Below are positions 48,950 through 59,596 of a DNA stretch of 64,000 nt, in pieces. This DNA comes from Brugia malayi (taxonomy: Eukaryota > Nematoda > Chromadorea > Rhabditida > Onchocercidae): the NCBI RefSeq assembly GCF_000002995.4, contig NW_025062479.1:898001-962000 (forward strand), written 5' to 3'. Position numbers and translations under genes: made by a program. The notes under the pieces were generated by a model. That model was not told the DNA's origin, made no database searches, and saw only the letters and a program-made list of their open reading frames with translations. Positions within the stretch are counted from its first letter, which is position 1; every line of letters starts with the position of its first letter.

Positions 48950-49370
48950 CTACTGATGATTTTGTGCATCCCCTGCATTCGTTGCATCCGCTGCGTTCGT
49001 TGCATCCGCTCGTGCTAATCCGTTCGCCTCCGCTTCGCCGTTAAATGCGTACAACTCATGCAGGAATTCTTCAATTTCTTCATCCGAATCACTACCATCC
49101 GACTGATTTTGCTGCATCTAAAATTAAGTTTTCGGAATAAATCTCAATTTTCCATGCAAATTCTGATTTCTAGCACTTAAATTTTTTTTTAAAATGACTT
49201 ACGTTTTCCGGTGTTTCTTGGTTATTCGGTACATCCATTCTGGCGCGTTGCTCAAACTCCGATATCTTTTCTTCAAGCTCTTCGTTTTTCACATCAATTT
49301 CAACAATGTGTTGCTGAATAGTTTCAAGCAAGGACGGTATTGAGTTAAAACCGAAGTTTTCGAATGCCAT
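48950..49370 (-). CDS. Small acidic coiled-coil protein, unknown function
   Basis: Two exons (49203-49370 and 48950-49117) join in phase 0 through a GTAAGT donor and TTTTAG acceptor, giving 111 residues. Residues about 10-45 are heptad-like and Glu-rich (SLLETIQQHIVEIDVKNEEL), consistent with a coiled coil. The second exon starts MQQNQSDGSDSDEEIEEFL, an acidic segment with SDSDEE, a casein kinase 2-like site. It ends in an Ala/Asp/Asn repeat (ADATNAADATNAGDA). An acceptor TTCTTCAG lies six bases upstream of the ATG, fitting SL trans-splicing. The family was not recognised. Coding status rests on the clean splice pair, the short leader and the biased but non-repetitive first exon. Confidence 0.65.
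48966..49012 (-). repeat. Coding minisatellite in the small acidic protein
   Basis: A unit like TTCGTTGCATCCGCTGCG (plus strand) is repeated about three times with changes and encodes the ADATNA repeats at the C-terminus. Confidence 0.75.
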
Positions 49371-50768
49371 CTTAAACTGAAGAAGCCATCACGTCTTTCT
49401 TTCATAATTCTTCCAAATTAATTCCAAGAAGAAATTTGTTACTTTCTTAAGTTACAAATACCACTAATACTTCTTCAGAAAATAAATCAAACAACGATGT
49501 TATCCTCTAGAATTGTCCAGCAAAGCAGTTGCTAAGGAATGTGTTGTCAAATTTGATAAGTTCGGAAAAGAATGAGTGGAACTTAGTCTAAGTTGGATTT
49601 AGGCGGCGATACATAAAGGACTACTCAATCACATGAAAAGATGAAAATTTGATGTAAAGCGATATAAACCACAGAAAAGCTCTCTTAGACTTCAACCATT
49701 TCTACCCAGATCTAATGAACAACCAGATGGCGGGCAAATTTTGAACTCTCTATTCTCAATAAATCCCACTTCATCTCCCCTTTTCACTTCCTCAATAAAT
49801 ACTTTTATTTACACGCAAACCATTTACTTGACAACTCGAAACCCACGTGAGATGAAACAAAAGAAAGACAATTTGAAAAGACACCCACCTCACTCACCGA
49901 GAAAATAATGAAGTGAATGACTACTGGAGCTTGTTATATACTATTCTAAGAAGACGGAACATATGCAAATTTTCATTGAGTAATCTGTTTTGTTTCCTAA
50001 TTTGATTGTTACCCGAATACTTGCCCACCCCCTTTGTGGCTTTTCCTGCCCAAAAGATTTTCTTGTATTTACCGGGATGAAATGACCTGTCGGAGTGTGT
50101 GCACGTATTTTAGCATTAATATTGGCAGAATGATTCGTTTGCTCGCTAATTTCTTCACATGAGTTCTCAAATGAGACTTTTTTAATTGATCATTAATATG
50201 AAATTAAATAGATGGCACATATAAAGAAGAAAAGTAATTTGCTGAGGTAAGAAAGAAGTCTTGAAAAAGTCAAAATTTGCATATGTTCCAGAAGTTTCTC
50301 CCTGACTATTTCCGCAGCTTCATGGAGTACTGTATAAAAAGGCTCTCACAGTTGTTCTTTTCATCTCAGTTATTTTTGCTGCGCTCGAACTCTCTCTCCA
50401 AGGCGCTTTTCGTTTCGTACCGCGTGGTCTCAGGGTGTTTAGGGGTTATAGAGCTTCAAGATGTTACAAGAAATAGTCGGACGCTTATGCTACACACACA
50501 CACACACATACATTTACCCACGTACATGCCATGCCCAAACTGAACACATGCACACACACACACATACACTTACCCACGTATATGCCCACACACACACACA
50601 CACACATCTCATTCATTTTGAAACTTCTAGACAATATAGAGATAATATTCCATTTGATTCACTTCCTAAGCATTAATTATTGGCGGCATTTGTAACCGGA
50701 AAAAGTAGCCAGCTTATGGGATCAAATTGTGAGAGTTATAAGAAGTAATTTAATGATATTTATTTAGA
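49371..50768. other. Divergent intergenic region
   Basis: It lies between the small acidic gene (-) and the coiled-coil gene (+) and should hold both promoters. CA-rich simple repeats occur at about 50491-50611. The acceptor TATTTAG at 50761-50767, one base before the ATG at 50769, is a likely SL trans-splice site for the right-hand gene. Confidence 0.6.
50491..50611 (+). repeat. (CA)n-rich simple repeat
   Basis: Blocks of CA dinucleotides alternate with ACTTACCCACGTA-like spacers that recur twice (around 50512-50528 and 50568-50584). Confidence 0.85.
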
Positions 50769-51888
50769 ATGGCATCTGAAAACAATACGGGGAGCAATCG
50801 CGACGATCAGAATGCTACACAAATTCAACCAATGAAGAAATGGAAATCCGTTTCCGACATTTATGAACCAAGAAGACTCACAGTAACTCTCAGTGAAGGT
50901 TAATTTACAATTATGTTTTCTTTACCTTCAACTGAAGTGTGATAACTTTTCTCATTTTACCCATAATTGTTCTTAAGTACTGCTTCATTTGCTGAAAAAT
51001 TTAGGCACACTATCGCTTCCGCATCACCTTGTTTGCAACGAAACTATCGGAGTTTTGGAGGAGAACGAAAAACTTAAGGCAGAATTATTTAACTTGAAGA
51101 TACAACTGCTGTTGGTTAGAAAAAAATACCCATTAATGCTGGACGGAAACGGAAAAAATATGAACAAAAAAGTAATTCATACTGATTTGCTACCCATTCC
51201 TGATTATTTGCTGTTTTGAAGGAAGAGGAAGACGGAAAAGCAGGCTTATTAAAGTTGTCTTGAAAGCTGTTGATACTACTTTTTTAAAAAAAAACGTTAC
51301 TTTTTTTCAAGTGCATTTAATATTGAAGCATTTTGTAAAGAAGAAAAAAACCTGTCCATAATTTTCTCTTTGATATTTCAGTATATAGATGCAATGATCG
51401 AACTGAACAATGCGAGAAATGAACGAATCAGACTGGAAAAAATGTGTTACGCACATGAGAAAAAGCTCAATGAACAAAGACGGAAAATGCGACGTGAACG
51501 AATCATTCACAAGAAGGAACGCAGAAATCTACTTAAGCAAAAGGGAATACTTAAATCGAAACTGAAAAATACCCTCCAGAAGTTGCTTGAATTAGATGAC
51601 AAATATGATAAGCACATGTCGCCGATACCGAACAAGGACACGTAGGTTCAAAAACTAAAGTAGCCTTATCATTTATTGCTATTTGCTAAGGTCCATTTGA
51701 ACTTTTTTTCTTACATCAAAAAGCTGTAGTTGGCGTTCACTAATTATTCCAAATATTACAGAAAAACCGAAGAATTGAAATTGCGATTGTCGCTTACTAA
51801 TCTTATTTTGGAGGAGGGGAATCTAACACCCTGTGAGATAACTGAACAAACTGGGAAAGACGAAGATGAGCAAGAAGAAGGATCATAA
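50769..51888 (+). CDS. Coiled-coil protein with possible CM1 (centrosomin motif 1)-like segment
   Basis: Four exons (50769-50898, 51005-51171, 51382-51641 and 51762-51888) join in phase, giving 227 residues. An N-terminal Asn/Asp/Gln-rich start and MKKWKSVSDIYEPRRL lead to a helix IGVLEENEKLKAELFNLKIQ. After a short gap comes YIDAMIELNNARNERIRLEK, then a very basic helix (KKLNEQRRKMRRERIIHKK). The C-terminus is acidic (GKDEDEQEEGS). The order of E-x-x-N-L-K-I followed about 30 residues later by a second helix with I-E-L resembles the CM1 motif of centrosomin/CDK5RAP2 proteins, which bind gamma-tubulin complexes. This is a weak visual match, and a generic coiled coil is the alternative. It has no signal peptide or membrane segment. 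A poly-A signal AATAAA is at 52182. Confidence 0.7.
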
Positions 51889-52236
51889 AGAATCAGGTTT
51901 AATTTCTTTTATCAGTGCGATATCATTGTCCTGAAATGCGCAAAATTTAATTAAATATAAAGTAAATTACAGAAGAGTATTTGAATTGATTTTAAAATGA
52001 GCCAAATGCTATCATAAAGATTTTATATACAGAGTAAGATATTGAAATTGTCATTAGACGGGATGTTACAATTTCTCTTACCATAGTACTTTCACAATTT
52101 TCCGCATTTAAAGAACAGAGAAGTATTTATGAAATGAACAATGATATTTTCAAATTCATAATGCTGTGTTCTTCCTTGCTTAATAAAATTATATAAATGA
52201 TATTGTCAAAGTGATGAAGACTGCATCGTTTATTTC

Positions 52237-52620
52237 TGATCAAATATGTTGCTGTCGTATGATTGCTACTTTTGCTATTGTCACTTCTACCATCGGAAAT
52301 GATCGAAATTCTGCTTGAAGTATTGCTTCATCACAGCAAATATCACCGCTGACAATGTTTGCGGTATAGGAAACAATGAAGTGAGCGGAATCTTCGTGGA
52401 TCATCTTCCACAATGTATTCTTCCGGTACGCGGACAACATTCTTCACTATTCTCGGTCGTCCACCGGCACTGAAGCTAATCTGAAAGAGTTTCTCATGCT
52501 GCTACAACGCAATCTGGAACGTTATCATTCGGACATCTACACATATGTCCTCTGCTGACATTCGCCGTGGAAGATGAGCTTGCACGGCTCCAATATGGCC
52601 TGAAAGGAAAAATTTGACTC
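52237..52620 (-). pseudogene. Possible decayed gene or unrecognised exon cluster
   Basis: On the minus strand a strong acceptor (TTTTTCCTTTCAG) near 52600 is followed by protein-like sequence (AHLPRRMSAEDICVDVRM). An in-frame TAG interrupts it near 52512. The frame then continues (QHEKLFQISFSAGGRPRIV, PEEYIVEDD) and closes early, while a neighbouring frame stays open to 52240. The base composition is less AT-rich than its surroundings. Either it is a pseudogene with a stop and a frameshift, or it has tiny introns that were not resolved. No family was recognised. Confidence 0.3.
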
Positions 52621-54039
52621 GGGCAGATGGAACTCATTAGCCTTGCAAAGCCATAATAAGTCTACCAGATACAAGAAACAAGTCTATAACATGAATATTT
52701 CGCTACCTTTAAGCTTGCTAGTTCTAGAAAACCACAAGTTGTCAGATGGACAAACAAAAGGACGAACGTTAGGCCTAGTCTAAAAAAGTCTTTGCAAACA
52801 CCCGAAGGTTATACCCTGTTTCATAAAGATGAGAGAAAAAACTAGGTGAAACTCGCATTCGAAGCTACATGACAGTTTTGTTCAGGAAAATCCTGCATGA
52901 CTAAGCAGCTTTCTTCAAAAACAGCATTGTTTTCTCCGTATGGAGAGGAGCCTAGAGAAGATAGCCTAGCCAAGACTCATCTCCACGTTCTAGACTTAAA
53001 CATACGACTAGCCAAACAACACTCATTTGTAGTCAGTGATGTATTTTTTAAGTATCATCGCATCTCAACGGCAGACATGAAATTCAGTCCATTATCTGAC
53101 TTGAAAAAGGGAAGAACACTTAGCATGTAAGCCTACATCGACAGGTTCCTGAAATTTTCCCTTGACCACCACCACCTTCGAGAACTCATTATATAAGAAA
53201 GTTCCAGCAGTCATTTTCTCTAGTCGCGTCGTTCCACTATCCAACAGAAACATACACGCACACACGTAAGCAAGTATACGCATATACACGTGCACTTGTA
53301 CACACGTATGTATATAAATTACTGAAAAATACGAGAAAAAAACCAAATATAAAAAAGTTTTTTGTACATATTCCAGAGAATGGTATGGAAATATCTTATT
53401 TTTCCTATTTATAAAATAGATTAACCACAAATGAAAGTAATAAATTCAAGTAAAAACAACAATTTCTGTAAATTAATACATTCCTTTCAACTTATGTTCC
53501 TGTCGATATTAAATGATAAATAAGAAAAGTAAAAACTAACATTTACATTTCACTTTCCTCTTCGTATGTTCTATCTGTTCCATTCTGATTCTTACATCAC
53601 TTGGAATTTAATTTTACTGCTATTCATTGCATTCAGTAAACAGTTAATAAATTTTCTATGCTCTTTTTGATAAAAAAAGATAGGCCTATCACTTTTGATC
53701 AATGCTGATAGTCACATTCTCAGTTCAGATTTGCTTATCTTATTGATTCGTTGAATAAAATTTTGCAAAAGTTTACAGCAATATATCATTTGTGATAGAG
53801 CAGCTAAAGATGAACGTAATACTTCCACTGAAATCTGCTAAAAATCCGATTTTTTTTGTATCATTTAGTAGCATTATTTCGCAGACAAGAGCGCTTTTTA
53901 TAATCGTAAGAATTAAATATGCTTTCGAGTAAACAACAACAAAACTTTATCAGAAAAAAGAACAAACGAGTTCGAAAAAAATTGACTCCTGGTCGTATAG
54001 CGAGCAGTTTTTTGCGTAAACAATAATGACACCGATAAA

Positions 54040-54585
54040 AAAAACACCAAAAAAACAAAAAAAAAAATGTTTTTTTCACAATTTTTTAATGATATAATAA
54101 ATAAAAGGCACAAAATACTTCATAAACAATAAACATACTAATAAAGAACACCAACAAAACAAAAAAAAAAAATGTTTTTTTCACAATTTTTTAATGATAT
54201 AATAAATAAAAGGCACAAAATACTTCATAAACAATAAACATACTAATAAAGAACACCAAAAAAACAAAAAAAAAATGTTTTTTTCACAATTTTTTAATGA
54301 TATAATAAATAAAAGGCACAAAATACTTCATAAACAATAAACATACTAATAAAGAACACCAACAAAACAAAAAAAAAAAATGTTTTTTTCACAATTTTTT
54401 AATGATATAATAAATAAAAGGCACAAAATACTTCATAAACAATAAACATACTAATAAAGAACACCAAAAAAACAAAAAAAAAATGTTTTTTTCACAATTT
54501 TTTAATGATATAATAAATAAAAGGCACAAAATACTTCATAAACAATAAACATACTAATAAAGAACACCAACAAAACAAAAAAAAA
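54040..54585 (+). repeat. Tandem array of about five 103/105-bp units with dimeric order
   Basis: The landmark ATGTTTTTTTCACAATTTTT recurs at 54067, 54172, 54275, 54380 and 54483, that is at steps of 105, 103, 105 and 103. Units alternate between two types, with CCAACAAAAC plus a longer A-run or CCAAAAAAAC plus a shorter A-run, so the real repeat is a dimer of about 208 bp. The copies are otherwise nearly identical, indicating recent amplification. It is non-coding. Confidence 0.95.
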
Positions 54586-55101
54586 AAAAGAAAGACTGTT
54601 TACAACTTTTTCTTTTATAATAAAATAAATAAAAGAAGTTAGAAATGAACAATAAACATAAAACACTGCTAGAGAAAAATATTTTTCATATAGAAAAACG
54701 AATAAACGTTCCACATAGCTAATGCAATTACCTTTCATTTTCCTCACTCTATAAATGTTCAATTGTTTCATGTTTAGCTCAAAATCTTCATATTTACTCA
54801 TCCTATCGTTTCGTTTTTACTTAAAAAAGTTCCAATTTCGAAATTTTCATTTTATTTTAAGTTTTTTCCAGCTTAAAAATTTTCCACTACAAAAATTTCC
54901 AATTTAATTATTACCCATTTCAATTTTAATTTCAAATCCTTTCTACAATTAACTGCTATTCCACAACTCAATTCTAATTCAACAGCTTATAAACACAATA
55001 ATTTCATAATGGAATCAATATTAAAAAGTCACTTTTAACTGTAACATAAACTTTGAACTACTCGGTTGATCTTTTCAGGAGCAATTTTCTTCTGTATTTC
55101 T

Positions 55102-58100
55102 CTATTTGGTGTAATAATTCGGCAAAAAATTTGTCTTCCACGGCGATGACTTCTTGGATGCACGTGGAATCTGTGGCACCACTCCGTGTTGCACAAATAT
55201 CGGTGGCAGTGTCTGATGCGGCAGTATCGGTTGCACTGGCACTGGCTGCATTGGTATTGCTTGCTGTGGAATTACTTCTGCCTTTGGTTGCAGTATCTGC
55301 GATTGCAGCACTTGTTGCGGTAGCATTTGCTGTTGCTGCTGCTGTTGTTGGACTTGTGTCAACGATACCTGTGACTGCTGGAATAGGTTCTGCGTAGGAA
55401 CTTGCTGCGAGAATTCTTGCGTTGAAGATGCTTCTGGCGAGAAAACATTTGATGGAGATAGCTCTGGTGATACATTCAAGAACGAAAGATTTTTCAGGTT
55501 ATATTGCAGATCGTTTACTTCCAAATCGTTTGACTACAAATGTTGATAGTTACAAAAAATAGTGTGAGATAAATTCAATGCTATTACATTTCAGTTCTAA
55601 ATATTTTAAGATAAACAAATATTAGCCCCGAAAGAAAAAAGAAAAACGGCTACAAAGCACACTCGTTGAACTGTTTGTAATGATTGGCTAACTCAGTGAT
55701 TATGCACTCGATTGAGATTTCATTTTCAGATTTCATTTTGCATAGATATATGGTGAAGTTTGAAAGAATTATTTCTGATTTAGAAGAAGGAAAGATAGCA
55801 AAAGATGACTGAAGAGGTAAACGAATTGTAATATTTATTTATAGACATCTGCCTCTAAATTCACATAATTCTCTTCATTTCGTTTTCAAGCGGTAAAGTC
55901 ATCAATTATGCTAAAACGAAATTGTTATACGGAAACTTACAACTTCCAATAATTGCTGTGCATTCGACTGATTAACATTTGGTTCTGCTGTTGGAGCTTG
56001 AAACATTGGCGAATCGAAAATGTAACTGCTTCTGAATACTGATTCAGTTGAATTGCCACTGTTTACGGTAAATGCTGGACGAGGTTTGGGTTTCCAAATT
56101 TCAAATTCTGCAATGAGAAAAATGTATGCTTAATTTTTATAGATGGACAACAGAAAAAGTCTTCCATTTCATTGCTTTAGGTGCATCTCAGGAATTCTGA
56201 ATTTCTTGCTTCATTTCTGTTTCTTACTCTCTTATCCAACTTTTATATTGTTACATATCATTACCAGATGCATTATTGCTTGTTGGTACTGTATAGCACC
56301 AATTATTTTCAATACTGATGGGTTCATCGCATACCGGAAATCCGACGTTTTCATCATGCTAGAAAAAACGCAGGAAAGAATTTTCTAGAAAAATTAAGCA
56401 TTCAATTCCCTAGTTTAATGCTTTGATGCGCTATTCACTTCTCCTCAAATATTGGTTTTAGAAGAAATGTATATTATTATATTCTCGAAATAGCTTCTAC
56501 TGATTTAGTATTATCCTCAAGAACTGTATGATTTCATAGCATAGCATAGTTTACTGAGTCAGTTTTTGGCGCTGGAAGAAAAGTGGTAGTAAACTGATCG
56601 GAAGACGTGTTATTGCGATTTGGATTATTTGCAACATTCGACATCGAGTTGTCAGCAGGAACAAAATCTGGCTTGGATGGATCTGATGTAAAATATGTCA
56701 CTGGAGATGGATTTCCGATAGTTTGACCTGATTTGACAAATGCTGTAGTTGGTGAATTTGTGAAGTCTGTCATTGAAGGCTAAAAAAAAAGGAAAAACAA
56801 ATAAAAACAAAAATAAAACTTTTACTTTTTTATAAGGTTTAATAACAAACACGTCCGTACTTTCATCCTTACGTTATCTTTTTAGAACAAAAGTCTAATA
56901 AGAATACAAGTAAATCGCAGCACTGAAACATACCGGTGGATTATAGGTGTTAACTGGATGAGGAAAAGTTGCTAGGGTAAGTGGTATCATCACACTGTAC
57001 TGATTACTCATAACAGATACATTAACTGGATTAACCATAGTAGATGAATTAACTGAAAATATCCCAATATCGTTTCAAAAAAGTTTTTAGAAACGAACAT
57101 CAGGTTGTTGTACCATTTTATGATACACATGTTGAAAAAATTTATGCACATACAAAGCATAGTGCTCCAGGTTATGTAGAGTTTTCGATTATAAACTATA
57201 TGTTTATTATCAGTTAGGCATAGAATTTCTAACTATAAAATATAAGACTTCCAGCAGACTATAAAATATACGACTTCCAGCTACCAAATATGGTGGTTTT
57301 CGGTACAAAAATATAAAAATTTCAATTATAAGGCATGTGATTTTTGATATGAAATATAGGCGTCTAATTAGAAAATGTAAAGCTTCCAGGCACAAAATAT
57401 AAAGATTTCAGTCAGGAAATATAAGAGTTTAGTCATAAAGCGTTGAGCTTCCAGCTAGCTAAGTATTAAAGTATAATCCAGAAATATTCCAATTAGTTGA
57501 TTTCATTTTTTAATCTTTATGCACTTCTCGATTCTCTCATATCCATGCCGTATGTTTAAACATCTAAAAAAAAAAAAAAAAAAAAAAAAAACAATCGATG
57601 TAATTATCTTTAATTAATACATAAGCTTGTAGTTTGTGAAAACATCACTACTACACTTGGTAATATCATTTAGTGTATACACCATTGTAAGAGTTTTGTT
57701 TAATAAGTAATAAAACAGTGATTGATTTTTGCAGTCGTTACACTTACCACTTACCATTGCTACCTTCCGCATTCATAGCAAACTGAAAATTCATCGAAAA
57801 ATTCTCTGAAATTTCAAATAAGCATTCAATAGATGAACAGCAAAAAATTACTTCACTTCAAGGAATTAGAAATAAAATTTCATAATTTTAAAATTTGAAA
57901 TTCAATTGAGTGAGATATTTTCCACAAGAATTCATACCACACACGATTGATCTTTTTCCAGTGAAATTTCTTCAATAATTTCTTCAGTAATATATTATAA
58001 CAATCTACCAAGCAACGGAGTAACTGCAGGTCGATTCATTGCATTTGAACTGGCCACGGCGAGATATGCTGCAGCATGCTGAATTCGACGCATATCGTTA

Positions 58101-59596
58101 TGAACTGACCGGAGATGATGCGTACCGAAACGCGTAGGAGCAAATGGCCGCAACGTAAACGGCTTAGAATTTTGCCCTTTATTTCGAAATAGAACTGGCG
58201 GAATCTATAGGTGTCATTTGTAATTTCAGGATGGTAGTGTGATAAAAAATTACGCCAACTATTTGCCATAAAAAATGCACCTGAGCTATGTTGACAAATC
58301 TCGCAGAAAAGAATTCGTACAGGTTAATACCAGCAGAATTAGTCAAATTGAGTGGTACGCAACGTTCTGGTCTAACATCCTTTTTTCCTGAAAACTTATC
58401 TGCAAATTCAATTCTTACAACCATGGAAATTTTTAGTAAATAGTCCTACTTTAGACAAAATTTGAATATCTTTTTGCGATAACATTTTAAATAAAACATG
58501 AACTAAACGAAAAATGTATTTCGTTTAATCCTATAATTTATGATTTTAATAAGAAAAAGATGACTAACTGGCAGAATAAAGAGTATAGACGAAGCAAATG
58601 TTATCATTTATCAGATAAGCTTACCAACTGCTAATGACTTCGTATAAGCAGTAAAAACGGTGTTTTGAATATTGCGTGAATCTCCATCGTAATACTTTGC
58701 AGCACCAATAGGAAATGGAACATATATTCTGTCTTCATTTACGTCGCCATACCAAATCATTATGGTTGATGAATAATCCGAAATGCGACACGTTACTTCA
58801 CCAGGATTACAGTAAATGAATATAGTTGCTAAAGCAGTGAAAATCTATCTGACAAATGGATGTAATAAAATTTCTTGCATAAATTTTGAAAATTTTTAAA
58901 AAACCAAGCTTTGACACTAGCACGAACATGGTAAGCTCGAATAAAGGTCATTCATATCAATGCCAACACTTGTTGCAATGTTATAAAATATTTCATCTAG
59001 ACGACCATTTGTTTTAATTGCCAAGATACGTTCAGTTTGAGCTACAATTAAGTATTTTGCATATATTTTGAAAAGAAAGGTATGAAAAAATATTTCAGAT
59101 CAGTTTCAACATTCAATTCTTTCAATCATATTAAACTACGAATGATTTTTGCTAATTATACACAAAATCTACTGCTATGAGCTTAAATTATTCAATTCTG
59201 CTCATTTAAATCTCACTGAATAATATCGAAGTTATTCAGTTAATTCTCTTTTCCTTTAAATAGTCTTCTTAATAGTAATATCTATGATTAAAATAATAAT
59301 TTTTATTGATAAATTCATTACCATATTTTGGTTCAAAAGGGCGCCAATTACAATAAAATCTTGCAAGTAAATGATTGGCGAAACTTTCCATGAATATATT
59401 GATCTAAAACAAAGATCAGTACTTGCATTTGTTATGACTTCAGAAAATACTTCCTTTTTGAAGAGTGAAATTTTTGTGAAATTATGAATACTGTGAATTT
59501 CATCGTTTATAGATACATATTTACCCGACGTTTCGGAATGCGTTGATACATAAAAACAGCCAAAAAGTTGACCAATTCTTTGACTTCCGTGTACAT
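55102..59596 (-). CDS. fog-3-like: Tob/BTG-domain protein (FOG-3 type) with long Q/N/P-rich tail
   Basis: Twelve exons join in phase: 59525-59596, 59322-59403, 58928-59041, 58625-58828, 58281-58399, 58009-58204, 57755-57805, 56934-57052, 56555-56779, 56265-56358, 55941-56107 and 55102-55533, giving 624 residues. The first 120 or so residues form a Tob/BTG domain: MYTEVKELVNFLAVFMYQRI, then box A (INIFMESFANHLLARFY, NWRP), then NGRLDEIFYNIATSVGIDMN, and box B-like sequence with E-V-T-C-R-I and YGD. Tob/BTG proteins link CCR4-NOT deadenylase to RNA-binding proteins and restrain proliferation. The single C. elegans member, FOG-3, drives the sperm fate of germ cells. The rest is low-complexity, ending in poly-Gln (QVQQQQQQQQ) and PQIPRASKK. 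It is much longer than C. elegans FOG-3. PAM2-like F-x-P spots (FSPEAS, DFVPAD) are suggestive only. Donor GTTCGT after exon 3 is weak but required by phase. Confidence 0.85.
57225..57475 (-). repeat. Degenerate short tandem repeat in a Tob/BTG intron
   Basis: The theme AAATATAAGACTTCCAGC recurs about eight to ten times with heavy divergence (for example near 57238, 57262, 57350, 57378, 57400 and 57418), spaced roughly 22-30 bases. It lies between exons 57755-57805 and 56934-57052. Confidence 0.65.
57567..57591 (+). repeat. Poly-A tract
   Basis: A run of about 25 A interrupts the same large Tob/BTG intron. Confidence 0.9.

Larger units (their letters stand above)
51889..55101. other. Intergenic region with a possible gene remnant and satellite-like array
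   Basis: The first 300 bases are the 3' UTR of the coiled-coil gene. A GC-richer block at about 52225-52620 may be a decayed gene. CA-rich DNA occurs at about 53248-53310. A 103/105-bp tandem array lies at 54040-54585. From 54600 to 55100 the DNA is AT-rich and includes the 3' flank of the Tob/BTG gene. Confidence 0.6.

Noticed and set aside
52897..53130. 77-residue plus-strand frame
   Set aside because: It starts without an acceptor or leader signal, resembles no family, and has no adjoining exons.
55053..55397. 114-residue Ala/Val-rich plus-strand frame
   Set aside because: It is the antisense of the Gln-rich last exon of the Tob/BTG gene.
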